Assembly (NCBI RefSeq): GCF_030272615.1
Contig: NC_081414.1
Location: 659,008,292 to 659,072,291 of the forward strand
Direction of reading: 5' to 3'
DNA length: 64,000 bases
Origin: Cryptomeria japonica
Lineage: Eukaryota > Streptophyta > Pinopsida > Cupressales > Cupressaceae
This document shows, in pieces, positions 1 through 9,854 of this stretch (its first letter is position 1; every line of letters starts with the position of its first letter). The translations under genes were made by a program, and so were the position numbers. The notes beneath the pieces are model-generated. The model searched no databases. It saw only the letters and a list, made by a program, of their open reading frames with translations, and was not told the DNA's origin.

Positions 1-1733
1 ATGGGATCATCAAAAGAAATGCGATCTTGGAGTGTATATGGAGCATTAGGACAAGGAGATGGAGGAACAAAAGGATCTTGTGGAGGATCTGAAGGAATGA
101 TAGGGTCTTGTGTTGGAAATGAATTTGGAAGGATACTTTGATCTTGACAAGGAGGAAGATCATTGGATTCCTCTTTAAAGGTGCTTTGCTCTGGACTTTT
201 AATGGGATCATCGGAAAGGATGGAAGGGATATTTGGAATGTCAATGGGATTTGAAAGGACATTTTTTTCATGAAATGGAAGGGGATCATTTGGGATTGGA
301 TGAACTGGGATATCTTGATCTTGCCCAGGGAATGGAGTGTCAATAGGACTTTGGATAGGATGGACAAGAATAGGGGAATCATCATGAGTATCTGGGGAAA
401 TGGGATCTTGGTCAACAATTGGATGGGATGATAAGGTTTCAGGATCTTGATCTTGATTTTCTTTAGGACTCATTTCTTCATGCTCTAAATTATCCTCTTG
501 ACATGGGGTTAGACTTTGGATATGCATGGAGGATTCTGACAAGGAATCAATGTTTTGGCATGAAGGAAATACACTTTGAACAATTGTGATGGATTCTGGC
601 AAGGAATCAATGCTTGAACATGAGGAAGAGGGACTTCGAATGGGGTCCTCTAAAACAGGTAATGGCAGTAAAGTGCATGGTGGCATTGGGTCTTGTATTT
701 CTGAAACATGACAAGGATGTGCATCATGAATTGGATTATCTTGGAAATCAATTATGGATAGCCCTTGGGTAATTGCATCCTTGGGTGTATTGTTTGATGA
801 GGACAATATGGAAGGTTCTTGGGAAACTTCTAGAGGTGTAGGGATAGATGCCACTGGAGAGTCAATTTGTTTGTGGGGGGATGAGGCATTGCTAGACATA
901 AGTGTATTATCTTGATCTTCTTCAAAGAACTCACTTGGTCGTTTCCTTAAGAGCATTGCAATAAAGCCACCTTTCTTTTGAGGTTTTGACATAGTTGTAT
1001 TTGGAATTTGAACTTGTTTGGCAAGAATTTGGTTCTGATCTGATGTCATGTTTTGATATTGGACTTGGTTCAATTGTTCTGACATGTTTGAAACTTGGCT
1101 TGGTGTGTGCTGCAACCTTTGTTTTTGAATTTGTGATTGTGGTTGTTCACATTGATATGTTGATTGAACTTGTTGATATCCCACCATTGGTTGAACCATT
1201 TGTTGACATTGTATAGTTGGTTGGACATATTGTTGAAATTGGACCATAGGTTGTATTGGTTGTATATGTTGGACCATTGGTTGAACCATTGGTTGTATTG
1301 GTTGAAAATCTGATTGATAGTAAACACCTTCTTGTTCTTGTTGTGAAGGCACATAATGTTGAAATTGATGTTGTCTCTTTTCTTGAAATTGTTTCATCAT
1401 CTCTATTTGTGAGAGGAGAGCTGGTATGTCTGATCGTTCAAGAAGAGATCTTACATCAATTGGCTCAATCTTTGGATTTTGACTTGGAAATTTTCGAAAC
1501 ACTTTAGACATTTGTGATCTATTCTTCACAATGTTTTTCACTCTTTGTTCCAAAATCTCATTTTCTTGAGCTAGTTTCTCCTCTAGTTTTTGTATTTGGA
1601 GACTTGTTTCATCATAAAAAGTTTGATCAATATTGCCTTGTTGTTGGGTTGGATAGAATTGTGATTGCATTGTTGGTTGATATGTCAAACTTTGTTGCAT
1701 CATTGGTGCTTGGAACCTTGTTTCAATAGACAT
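1..1733 (-). CDS. Uninterrupted 577-codon partial ORF of the left-edge retroelement, unknown function
   Basis: Reading the minus strand from ATG at 1733-1731, I find no stop codon down to base 1, so at least 577 codons are open and the end lies outside the window. The N-terminus is Gln-rich (MSIETRFQAP...). A heptad-like coiled-coil segment follows at about residues 40-70 (LQIQKLEEKLAQENEILEQ), then a Gln/Pro/Met repeat tract at about 150-200 (QPIQPMVQPMVQ). The rest is a long low-complexity Ser/Pro/Asp/Gln region. There is no zinc knuckle, protease or RT motif. It sits where Ogre-type elements carry an extra ORF ahead of gag, or where gag itself would be; I cannot say which. An open frame this long among heavily decayed elements suggests recent activity or selection. 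The ATG is the first good start after the leader; a spliced start is possible. Confidence 0.7.
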   Translation of the reverse strand, partial: MSIETRFQAPMMQQSLTYQPTMQSQFYPTQQQGNIDQTFYDETSLQIQKLEEKLAQENEILEQRVKNIVKNRSQMSKVFRKFPSQNPKIEPIDVRSLLERSDIPALLSQIEMMKQFQEKRQHQFQHYVPSQQEQEGVYYQSDFQPIQPMVQPMVQHIQPIQPMVQFQQYVQPTIQCQQMVQPMVGYQQVQSTYQCEQPQSQIQKQRLQHTPSQVSNMSEQLNQVQYQNMTSDQNQILAKQVQIPNTTMSKPQKKGGFIAMLLRKRPSEFFEEDQDNTLMSSNASSPHKQIDSPVASIPTPLEVSQEPSILSSSNNTPKDAITQGLSIIDFQDNPIHDAHPCHVSEIQDPMPPCTLLPLPVLEDPIRSPSSSCSSIDSLPESITIVQSVFPSCQNIDSLSESSMHIQSLTPCQEDNLEHEEMSPKENQDQDPETLSSHPIVDQDPISPDTHDDSPILVHPIQSPIDTPFPGQDQDIPVHPIPNDPLPFHEKNVLSNPIDIPNIPSILSDDPIKSPEQSTFKEESNDLPPCQDQSILPNSFPTQDPIIPSDPPQDPFVPPSPCPNAPYTLQDRISFDDP

Positions 1734-3066
1734 GTCACTATGCAAATGCAATATTTTTGGAATTTTTCAAGGACAATGTATGATATGCAACTAAATGCAA
1801 ACTAAAATAGATGAAAATGCAATCTATGGCAAGAGTGCAACCTATGTTTTTGGTTGTTTTTCAAGATTTTGACAAACTTTTTGGAATGCAAATCTAAGAA
1901 AGGGACCCTTGGGGAATTGGAATGATGTCTAGACCTTAAAGGACAAAAGGACCAAGTGACAAAAGGACAAATGACAAAGTCTCCCCTATATGCTTGGATA
2001 CTAAGCTAGGTTTGACCAAATGATATTGATGACAAAAGGACAAAAGGTTGATAAGGTCTAGACCTCTTAACAATGACTTAGGTTTGCATCAAAGATTTGG
2101 ATTACTCAAGTATGACAAAAACCTAATTTTGGCACTATATGCAAAGGGACATTACTATGCAAGTGACCTTAATATGATATGATAATGACCTAAGCTTAAT
2201 GAAGAGACCTAGGGTAAGCAATGTAAATGTATGACAATGATATGACTTTAATGCAAGAGGACATATGCAAATGGATGACTCTTATTGATATGCAAAGGAA
2301 TATGACTTAGGTGACACCTAACCTTGGTACTTGACAATGACTTTTGCAAAATGCAACCTAGGATGAACCTAAATGTAAGTGACATGAATGTTGAGACAAG
2401 ATTTTGAACAATGTTTGATAACCATGCTTGAAGATGAGTTTTGAAGATTTGTTGGACCTTTGTTGGATGAATGTCTCTTGTGTTTAATCTTATGTTTTGA
2501 ATCAATTTGTTTTGTTCTTGAAATGAGATACAATTCAACTTTTGACAAGCAAAGAATACAAGATATTGCAACTTAGACTCAAGACAGTCATGCTCATTTC
2601 CACATTCCTTATGGTAGGCAAAGACATTAGGTACTTGAGAGGTAGACTCATTATGAGATTCAAGGAGAATACATAGATGCTTGACCCCACGGGCTCCCCT
2701 CCACGGCACTCACTTCTCAGGGCAGCCAAGCATCAGTCCCCATGGAAATCTCCCCATGGCGAACTTAGTATCTCTTCCAAGTATCCGAATTTGTCCTTCT
2801 CAAGCAACTAGAAGGGTTTTTGGCCTCTAAAAACAAGGTGTTTAGTAAGGATTTATGTTAAGCATTACTCCTTGATGTCACGCAAGTGTGATTGAGACAT
2901 TAAGCCCATCAAGATACCAAACAAATGTAGTCGCGCAAGCACGATTTAGACCAAGAGGCCCTACTTAGATGTTGATATGAGAAAGAGTTCAAGGGTCATC
3001 ACTTCCCAAGTAACTGCAATTCCCACGTAACACTTCCTTCAAAGCTTTCGCTCATCGGGTATTTTT

Positions 3067-3239
3067 TTATAGTGAGTTAGAATGCCAAGGAATTCTAGCC
3101 GTACTCACTTTGGGTCGTTCCCTTCTCACGATTATCACTTGCTTGCAAAAACAAAGTGGTCGGGAAGGCAGGCCCTCTAAAGGAGACACTCAATCAAAGA
3201 CATGAGCATGGTATCGAAGATCTGGATTTCTGATCACCC
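3067..3239 (-). other. Conserved leader block shared with the 18.3-kb element
   Basis: Four anchors occur here on the minus strand in the same order as in 7803-7980 on the plus strand. They are GGGTGATCAGAAATCCAGA (3239-3221), GGCCTGCCTTCCCGA (3174-3160), GAAGGGAACGACC (3125-3113), and AGAATTCC...CACTATAA (3096-3067). The first two anchors start 65 bp apart in both elements. The rest of the leaders is much less alike. Confidence 0.7.
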
Positions 3240-3596
3240 TAAAAGGATGAGAGCATACTCTCCTACTCCAATGTCAAACTCAACAATCAAAGCAAACAAA
3301 TGTTCATTCCCACCTATTTATAAATCACTAAGTGCCTAATTAAAAATCTCAAACACACAGTTTGGTTGTTTCTCCAAGGCAACCTGCAAAACCCAAGTTA
3401 GAGGTTTGATTTGCTGTCTTTGACCATCGATTCTGCATAACACATGTCAGTAGTTTGATTTTTAGTCTTTGCCATGCGTATGCCAAGATTCTGCACAAAT
3501 AATTAGTACCAAAATCCAAAGCACAGCAAACAGAATGCAAAAACACCAAAAATTTCAAGTAAAAATTGCATTTTTCACCTCTGTTCTGGACTTTAC

Positions 3597-3716
3597 ACAA
3601 GCGCAGAACTCATGACACAGGCGCAAGATGTATGACACAAGCGTAGAATGTTGCATACACAAGTGCAAGATGCTCAACACAGGCGCAAGATGTCTGACAC
3701 AGGCGCAGAAGTTCCC
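3597..3716 (-). repeat. Six ~20-bp GCGC-core repeats just downstream of the PBS
   Basis: Plus-strand cores GCGCA, GCGCA, GCGTA, GTGCA, GCGCA and GCGCA begin at 3601, 3621, 3641, 3663, 3683 and 3703. The spacing is 20, 20, 22, 20 and 20 bp, and each core follows acaca(a/g). On the element's own strand the core reads TGCGCYTGTGT. The array starts about 95 bp after the PBS. Confidence 0.8.
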
Positions 3717-3810
3717 AGAATACCCTGCACGGCCCTGTTTTTGGGTTTTTTGACCTGCAAATCAACTTCAAGGCACTCAAAAACACAGTAAAGGGGTTAG
3801 AAGGTTAGTA

Positions 3811-3828
3811 TTCACGTCGGGTTCACCA
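3811..3828 (-). other. Primer-binding site of the left-edge element
   Basis: On the minus strand TGGTGAACCCGACGTGAA lies five bases after the LTR end. It starts with TGG, complementary to a tRNA CCA tail, as expected of a retroelement PBS. I do not assign the primer tRNA. Confidence 0.7.
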
Positions 3829-3833
3829 ATTAA

Positions 3834-5116
3834 TGTACACATAGGAAATTAGAAATCATCACATGCAAATCAAAATACTAATCTAGCTCAATCACGAAAA
3901 CTAAAATGCAATGATCTATCCTAAAACACACTCAATAGAGATATGAAAGTAAAACATTCAAAATATAAAGATTATGCAAACCATATGCAAATCTGAATGC
4001 TTCCTTCATGCGGCTCCATTTTTCTTCTTTCCTCTTCAAATAGTTTGGTTGTGGATCTCACCTACAAGTGCATGATCATGATATGAAAGCAAGTAGACAA
4101 GAAAATTGCTCAAAAGTACTCGAAGCGTGATTGATTAGAAATTCGATAATCTGATTAGTGATCAAGAATCAAGGGGTTTGATTGAAGAAATTCATCCAAT
4201 TTATAGAAGAATTGGAGAGATGACAAGATTAGCATGATAGTGATCCGAATGGAAATTCAAATCAAGATTAGCAAAAATATGACATGTCTATGACAAATTT
4301 CTATGCAAGGGTTTATGACAATTTATGACAAATTCTATGTCAAGAATTTATGACAATTTATGACAAATTTCTATGCAAGGATTGATTGATTGTCAATTAT
4401 GACAAATTATGACAAATTTCTATGTCATTTCCATGAATTTAGGAGAGAAATAGGAGGAAATTGAAATTAGGAAATTAGAAAATTAAGAAATTAGAAAATG
4501 AGGAATTTAGGAATTAAGTAAATTAATTAATAATTTGTCATTTATTAATTAATTCACAAAGAGGAATAATTAGCCAATTAAATGAACATTTAATTGCAAT
4601 GAGAAGACTTAGGATAAATAAACAATTTATTAATCCTAAAGGAGGAAATGACAAACCAGGTTAAATGATTAAATCATGAAACCCTAGAAGACAAATTAGC
4701 AATGCGAGAATGACAATTAGGTCTTGACAAAGGATAGTTGATATCGATTCGATCATGATTTTGAATTGATAAATGACCAGTGTTGATAAATGATTTGATT
4801 GAGATTGGTTGACAAAAATTAATGACAAATTGACCAAATTGACAAGATTGGAAAGGACAAGGATCGATGAGGAATCGATCGCAATATGACAAGATTGACA
4901 AGGACAAAGATCGACCAAAATCATGACTGAAGGTTGTTGTCGACAAGACCAAATTCGAAGGCGAGATGATAGAAGAATGACTCGATACTTGCAAATGATA
5001 AAAACCAAGTGCGTGACATAGGAGAAATGTTAATGCGACGCAAAAACCTAAAATGAGGCAATGCGCAAATGTTAAAGTATGATTCCGCAAGCGTTGACCA
5101 TTTTTAGGTGTCTACA
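3834..5116 (-). repeat. 5' LTR of the left-edge element (1283 bp)
   Basis: On the minus strand it runs from TGTAGACACCTAAAAATGG to ...GTGTACA and is followed by the PBS. It is AT-rich with many short GACAA/ATGACAAATT repeats (4270-4440 on the plus strand). The partner LTR is outside the window, so the borders rest on the TG...CA ends and PBS position only. Confidence 0.75.
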
Positions 5117-5401
5117 TTTATAACTCCCACATCTATATCTTATTTCACCCATTCCATTATCTTTTTTAGATTGTTGGTGTGAACATGGTGTTTTACCTAA
5201 CGATCTCACCATCTAGCTCCTATTCACACTAGTTCATTTAAGCTTACATATGGTATGTCATAGGTTAGTTGTCACTTTATATCCCAAGTCATAATATTAA
5301 GAAACATGTCAAAATATTGTGTAGTCCTATGTCTCACCTTGGTCTATATAACTAAGGGATTCTTATTGTAATCTTAATTCATCATAATCAATCATTATTG
5401 T
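5117..5401 (+). repeat. Left piece of a composite host repeat, split by the 18.3-kb element
   Basis: Bases 5117-5171 match the flank seen before 35034 and 59947 (cattccattatctttt...). From 5172, TGTTGGTGTGAACATGG starts a ~370-bp LTR-like unit whose remainder is at 23731-23824. It carries a TATA-like ctatataac. The 18.3-kb element therefore landed inside this older LTR-like unit. Confidence 0.7.
5397..5401. repeat. Target-site duplication attgt, left copy
   Basis: The 5-bp sequence attgt immediately before the left LTR recurs immediately after the right LTR at 23726-23730, as expected for integrase-mediated insertion. Confidence 0.9.
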
Positions 5402-5860
5402 TGTAGACGTATAAAAATGACCATATTCCTAAATGAATATTTTATGTTCATTTCTCTATTTAATTAAACCCAATTCAATTAAATTATCCACATTCCTCTA
5501 TTTAATTAAGTAAATTACTCAATTTATTTAAATTAAATTCACTATACCCATTTAATGAATAAATCATTTTATTCAATTAAATTCCCTCTATCCACTTTTA
5601 ATTATATTCAAATTTAATTAAATAATTATCCTAAATTGAATAAATCTAATTTATTTAATTTCCTCAAATTGCAACCAAATTGAATAAATCATTTAATTCA
5701 TTTAAATCCTATTATCCCTCCATCCACTTGCAAAATCCTACATCTCCCACTTGCCTTCCTAAACCCCTTTCTAATCCCTTCTAGACTCTTCTAATCGCTT
5801 CTAATTAGCCTAACCCATCTTCTAAATTTTGTCACATCCCTAAGCAAGGGGAGGTCACTT

Positions 5861-5964
5861 CTTAATTCCTCAAAGTCTTTGATAACCATTAAAGGCTTCA
5901 AGCCTTCAACCACTTAATTCCTCAAAGTCTTTGATAACCATTAAAGGCTTCAAGCCTTCAACCA
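5861..5964 (+). repeat. 52-bp tandem duplication private to the 5' LTR
   Basis: The unit starting cttaattcctcaaagtcttt at 5861 is repeated from 5913. The 3' LTR has one copy (near 22731). The duplication therefore arose after insertion or during the last reverse transcription. Confidence 0.9.
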
Positions 5965-6360
5965 CTTAAATCCCCAAAGTCTTCATAACCATTAATGGTT
6001 AACTCAAACCCTCTTACATGGTTAAAGGATTTCTTTTAACTCAACCTTTATCCAACCCAAGGGTCTCATCAAGCCTTTAATGCTTTGACCATGATTATTT
6101 CTTAATCATTTGCACAAAGGTTTATCCTTGGATTAACTCTTAATCCAATGGGTAATCCTTACTTAAGCTTAACCCTTATCTCTAGATAACCATAAGGTCT
6201 TCTCAGGCATTTAATGCCTCCAACCCCTTCTCTCAACCCAACCCTATGTTGACACTTGTCACCATTTCATTGGTGCAAATTGCAAACATGGATCCCCAAC
6301 TTTCAAACTCAACCCTTGATCAACTCTTTCAATCCTGACCATCCATTGCCCTGTTTTTGC

Positions 6361-6369
6361 TATAAATAG
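6361..6369 (+). promoter_or_regulatory. TATA box of the 5' LTR promoter
   Basis: TATAAATAG, preceded by ctgtttttgc, is conserved at 23178-23186 in the 3' LTR. It is the best core promoter candidate for gag-pol transcription. Confidence 0.7.
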
Positions 6370-6911
6370 AGCTCTCATTCCTCCATTCAGAAAAATGAAA
6401 AAATCCTTCAAATTTGTAGTATCATACTTATGCTCAAATACATTCAAGTTTTCATATCATTTTTATGCTCATCATTTTAGCCTCTTTTAAATCAGGAACT
6501 AGTCTAAATATGCATGTTTAGAATATTTTCTTTATCATATAGCTCAATCATAGACTAATATATATCATGTTAGGATAGTACTCATACTAACCTTGTCATC
6601 TTATCATCTAGTTTATTGCATTTCTAGAATCATGCATAGCTTAGGATGCATTTCATTCTAAAATCTATCAAAGCATCCCTCATTCTTGCATTTGCCATCC
6701 CTAAACCATTTTGCTTAGTGATCTGAGAGCAAAAACATTGGTTTGAGGGACATTGTAAGATAGAGAACCATGGGACCCACCTTGGGAAGCTGAGTAATAC
6801 CTCATTACTCCATAGCTTGCACCAAGAAGTCCTATGTGTGTGTGTGGACAGGTATTTGGAACATTTTTCACATATTAAGTTCTATTGACTCGCTTTTCCC
6901 GCATACATTTC

Positions 6912-6929
6912 TGGCGCCCACCGTGGGGC
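6912..6929 (+). other. Primer-binding site
   Basis: TGGCGCCCACCGTGGGGC begins four bases after the LTR. It opens with TGGCGCC, a typical plant gypsy PBS start. It also contains the near-palindrome CCCACCGTGGG. The primer tRNA is not assigned. Confidence 0.85.
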
Positions 6930-6995
6930 GAGACCCCATATATCAAATCGGTTTTTGAATTTAACCACTTTTGTAGGTCTACGGGAAACAAGAAT

Positions 6996-7431
6996 CAGCG
7001 CGTGGGAAACATTCCCTAGCACATCCGGTTAATAGTATAGCGCATCCCGCTTACTGTTTAGCGCGTGGGGTCTCTACTCTAGCGCGTGAAGTCCTTTCTT
7101 TAGCGCATGACCCCCACTAATCTTTTCTTGTAGGTCTCAGCGCAGAAGAAAAACAGAGTAGCGCATCTGAAAAATAGTTTGGCGCGTCGGGTCTGTTAGA
7201 TAGCGCATCCACTTCACTATCTAGCGTGTGAAGTCCATCATCCAGCGTGTGAAGTCCATCTTTTAGCGCATCAAATCATTACTTTTCCTGTAGGTCTCAG
7301 CGCGGGAGAAAAATAGAGCAGCGCTTCCGACGCACAGAGTAGCGCATCCAACAAACAGTGTAGCACATTTAGACATAACTTTAGCGCATATAGGTTATAT
7401 TGTAGCGCGTACAGTCCTTTCTGTAGCGCAT
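6996..7431 (+). repeat. Leader array 1: TAGCGCRT octamers phased every 21 bp
   Basis: Twenty octamers (TAGCGCAT, TAGCGCGT and variants such as CAGCGCGT, TAGCACAT, TGGCGCGT, TAGCGTGT) start at 6996, 7017, 7038, 7059, 7080, 7101; then 7138, 7159, 7180, 7201, 7222, 7243, 7264; then 7298, 7319, 7340, 7361, 7382, 7403, 7424. Within each block the spacing is exactly 21 bp, while the sequence between octamers varies. TGTAGGTCT precedes each block (6972, 7129, 7289), giving a higher-order period near 160 bp. All three forward frames meet stops, so it is not a coding repeat. Confidence 0.92.
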
Positions 7432-7802
7432 CACAGATAGAAGGCAAAAATTAAAAATTGTAACCGAAATTAAATTTAGACTTGTAGAAGTTCACCAAAA
7501 TCCAGATTTTTCTAACTATTTGATTGGAATTTTGCAGGACTCTGACAATTTCTTGCAGGTAGAGCTGGAAAATTTTCTTTTATCGATTTCTTTTGTTGAC
7601 CACCAAAGATCGAAATTTTGTTTTGTTGACCAAATTATTTTCCTAGATTAGAAAATCATCACTATGAAGGGTTAAAAAGAACATCATGCTTGTTGGAGCA
7701 ACATCTCCAAATAGAAGTTAGCAAAACATTGTCTAAAGGGCTAAAAAGAACAACTTGATTGCCTTGTCTCGAAAGTGGAAAGAATATGCTCTCCCCTTAA
7801 CT

Positions 7803-7980
7803 GGGTGATCAAAAATCCAGACCACTCTTAAAAGCTTTCTTTACTTCAAGCAATACAACCTTTAGCAGGCTTGCCTTTCCGAGGAGTTGAAATCAACTCT
7901 TAAAGCCGTTTATGGCCGGTGTGAAGGGAACGACCTAAGTGGGGAACGACTTTGATGCTAAGAATTCCAACCCACTATAA
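7803..7980 (+). other. Conserved leader block shared with the left-edge element
   Basis: Anchors GGGTGATCAAAAATCCAGA (7803), GGCTTGCCTTTCCGA (7868), GAAGGGAACGACC (7923) and AGAATTCC...CCACTATAA (7961-7979) match 3239-3067 on the minus strand in the same order. It lies between the two octamer arrays and has no sustained reading frame. A packaging, dimerisation or splicing role is inference. Confidence 0.7.
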
Positions 7981-8623
7981 TCAAACGTGGAAAGTGACGA
8001 AAGTCCTTTTCAACGGTTGCGCGCAACGATTAGCCTTCCCCCAGTATCCTTGAGATACGTAAAGCCTTTGTTCTAAAGGTTGGGAAGCCTCTTGAGGGAG
8101 TTTATCACTGACGGCCGAACGGAAAGCCTGATTACGAACCATAGAAATAGAAGCTTTGAACCGAGTCAGTAACCAAACATTTATAACATCATAGTGCAAG
8201 GGTGGGGAAGAATCCGCCTCCAAGATTACTCACCATATATCTCCCAAGATAACTACTCAACTGTAAAGCGATTCACTTTGGGTTAATTTCTGACAAAAGG
8301 TAAAAAAACGGGCGCCCTCTAGGGGGTGACACGGCTGTTTGAGCTAACGGAGTATCGATACTAGTGGGCTATGATGTTATTTATGACCCTTGACTAAAGA
8401 GTCTTTTTGAAGTGTATTATTCGTATCAAAACCTGTTAAAACATTGGGGATTTGAACACATCCTCACAGAACATACACTTTTTGTTAGATTAGGCAAAAT
8501 GGTTGTACTTTTTGTGCCGTGCTTGCATTTACTACTTCAGAAAATCATCCATCAAACTTGAAAATTTCACAAACAAAAGTTCAAAATTTAAAAAAATCAA
8601 CCAAAAGAAAAATCACGGCAGTT

Positions 8624-8997
8624 TAGCGCATAAGAGCAACTTCTTAGCACGTGCAGACTTTCTGTTAGCGCATCAAAACATCAAATTAGCGCGTCAGTTC
8701 CAAACAGTAGCGTTTCATCTCAAGGCAAAACAGTGTGAAATCATTTAGCGCATCAAAGAAACAGTCTAGCGCGTGGAAGCATCAGCTTAGCGTGTGGAGG
8801 CTAAACATTAGCGCATCAGGTTCACAGGTTAGCGCGTTGCAGGCCCAGGGTAGCGCATAGATTTTTCAAAACAAATAGAAAACATTTTTGAACATTCAAA
8901 ACTTTAGCGCGTGTCTGGGGGCAGCCTAGCGTGTGTGGTCATTGTTTTAGCGCGTGGGGTAAATTTTGTAGCGCATATAGTCTTTGTTTTAGCGCGT
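8624..8997 (+). repeat. Leader array 2: TAGCGCRT octamers phased every 21 bp
   Basis: Octamers start at 8624, 8645, 8666, 8687, 8708; 8746, 8767, 8788, 8809, 8830, 8851; 8905; 8927, 8948, 8969, 8990. The spacing is 21 bp within blocks, with gaps of 38 and 54 bp and one 22-bp step. The core and its variants are the same as in array 1. A 1.2-kb stretch containing the conserved block separates the arrays. Confidence 0.92.
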
Positions 8998-9466
8998 GAT
9001 CCAAAACACAAAAACAGAGGGCAAAACAGTGAGGAATTTTAAAAATTTCAAAAACATTTTTCAGAAGCCTTCTCCATCAGACATCATTTTTCATCAAACG
9101 AGAGTAGCGAAAACAAATCGTTAAGACTGTTTCTTAAGCTAATTTGTGTCAAAACAAACATTGTAAAATCCTAAACGAATCGCACGATAAAACATGTCTA
9201 TCTTATCATAATCTGGAAACCTCATCATTAGTATCAACAGAATCCTTTACCATCTTACGGATTTTATCTCACAAAAGCACTTGTTTAGAATTTTTCAAGT
9301 TGTCAAATCAAGTTTCCATATCGGGAAGCTTTTATCCATATCATTTGACACACTTTGTCGTGAAAGGGCATCTAAACCTTCACTATGATAGAGTAAGATT
9401 TGAAATTTTTCAAACAAGATCAACTGAATCCAAACAAATCAAAAGGAAACCATTGATCACTCATGC

Positions 9467-9853
9467 ATGACTAATCCTCATATTCTGAGAAGAAAGAACA
9501 TTTATCGTAATATCATGTTGAAGAAACAACAACCTAGTTTTTCCAAATTCATCAAAAGAAACAAGTTCTTATACATCAATCGCCAACTCTTCAAATCTCA
9601 TCGGGTATTCCTTCATCACGTCAAACGTTATATCCAAAACAAATCCAACGAATTTGACAAAGAACCCTTGAAGACGAGAGCCTACTGTCAAAAGTCTGCT
9701 TTTAATCAAACCATAAACCGCGTCGAAAAAATCAATCCAACATTCTTGCCCGACGAGTGTATCACTTATAACATATCTCGACCAGAACCACCCACCCCCG
9801 AGCAACATATCGACGAGGCTTTTGTCCCTTTCATCACTGAAAGTTTCTACTAA
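9467..9853 (+). CDS. Basic 128-aa leader ORF ending one base before the gag ATG
   Basis: The ORF is rich in Lys, Arg, Asn and His (for example KKQQPSFSKFIKRNKF) and ends with a more acidic, Pro-rich stretch. Its TAA (9851-9853) is followed after one base by the gag start codon (TAAAATG). An open stretch at 9144-9470 in another frame overlaps it by ATGA. I recognise no domain. It may be a separate upstream product like the extra ORF of Ogre elements, the 3' part of a longer broken ORF, or chance. The tight junction with gag is the main reason to take it seriously. Confidence 0.4.
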   Translation: MTNPHILRRKNIYRNIMLKKQQPSFSKFIKRNKFLYINRQLFKSHRVFLHHVKRYIQNKSNEFDKEPLKTRAYCQKSAFNQTINRVEKINPTFLPDECITYNISRPEPPTPEQHIDEAFVPFITESFY

Positions 9854-9854
9854 A

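Larger units (their letters stand above)
1734..3810 (-). other. Untranslated leader of the left-edge element
   Basis: About 2.1 kb lies between the PBS and the long ORF. It has no convincing reading frame. It contains a short GCGC repeat array near its start (about 3597-3716), the block shared with the 18.3-kb element (3067-3239), and several short direct repeats of the type gacaaaaggac near 1940-2050. A spliced leader is possible but not shown. Confidence 0.6.
1..5116 (-). mobile_element. Large LTR retroelement, 5' part only, running off the left edge
   Basis: Read on the minus strand, this has an LTR starting TGTAGACACC at 5116 and ending ...GTACA at 3834. A PBS-like site follows at once, then a ~2.1-kb leader and a long open frame from 1733 to the window edge. 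The LTR start resembles that of the 18.3-kb element (TGTAGACGTA), and the two leaders share a colinear block, so I infer the same broad Tat/Ogre-like lineage. No pol domain lies inside the window, so the lineage is not proven. The 3' LTR and target duplication partner are outside; the 5 bp next to the LTR start are tttat (5117-5121). Confidence 0.8.
5402..6907 (+). repeat. 5' LTR (1506 bp)
   Basis: It runs from TGTAGACGTATAAAAATGACC-type sequence to ...cccgcataca. It aligns over its full length with 22271-23725. The 51-bp length difference is explained by a 52-bp tandem duplication here and one extra T in the right copy. Confidence 0.95.

Noticed and set aside
1070-1354. 94-aa minus-strand Asn/Gln-rich frame
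   Set aside because: It is a shadow, in another frame, of the long open minus-strand frame 1733-1. Plus-strand frames at 995-1729 are shadows too.
4661-5090. Two overlapping minus-strand frames of 115 and 138 codons
   Set aside because: They lie inside the LTR, lack motifs and overlap each other in different frames.
6259-6447. 62-aa minus-strand frame, also at 23076-23264
   Set aside because: It recurs only because the two LTRs are copies; there is no domain and it overlaps the LTR promoter.
6996-7431. CRISPR array
   Set aside because: The repeat is only 8 bp, spacers are 13 bp and the repeats vary; the sequence is a plant retroelement leader.
7981-8223. 80-aa minus-strand frame
   Set aside because: It lies in the untranslated leader with no motif and nothing comparable in the related leader.
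6996-8997. Coding heptapeptide repeat (21 bp = 7 codons)
   Set aside because: Stops occur in each forward frame (TAG of the octamer itself, TGA in GCGTGA, and a TAA near 7118), so the period is not explained by protein coding.
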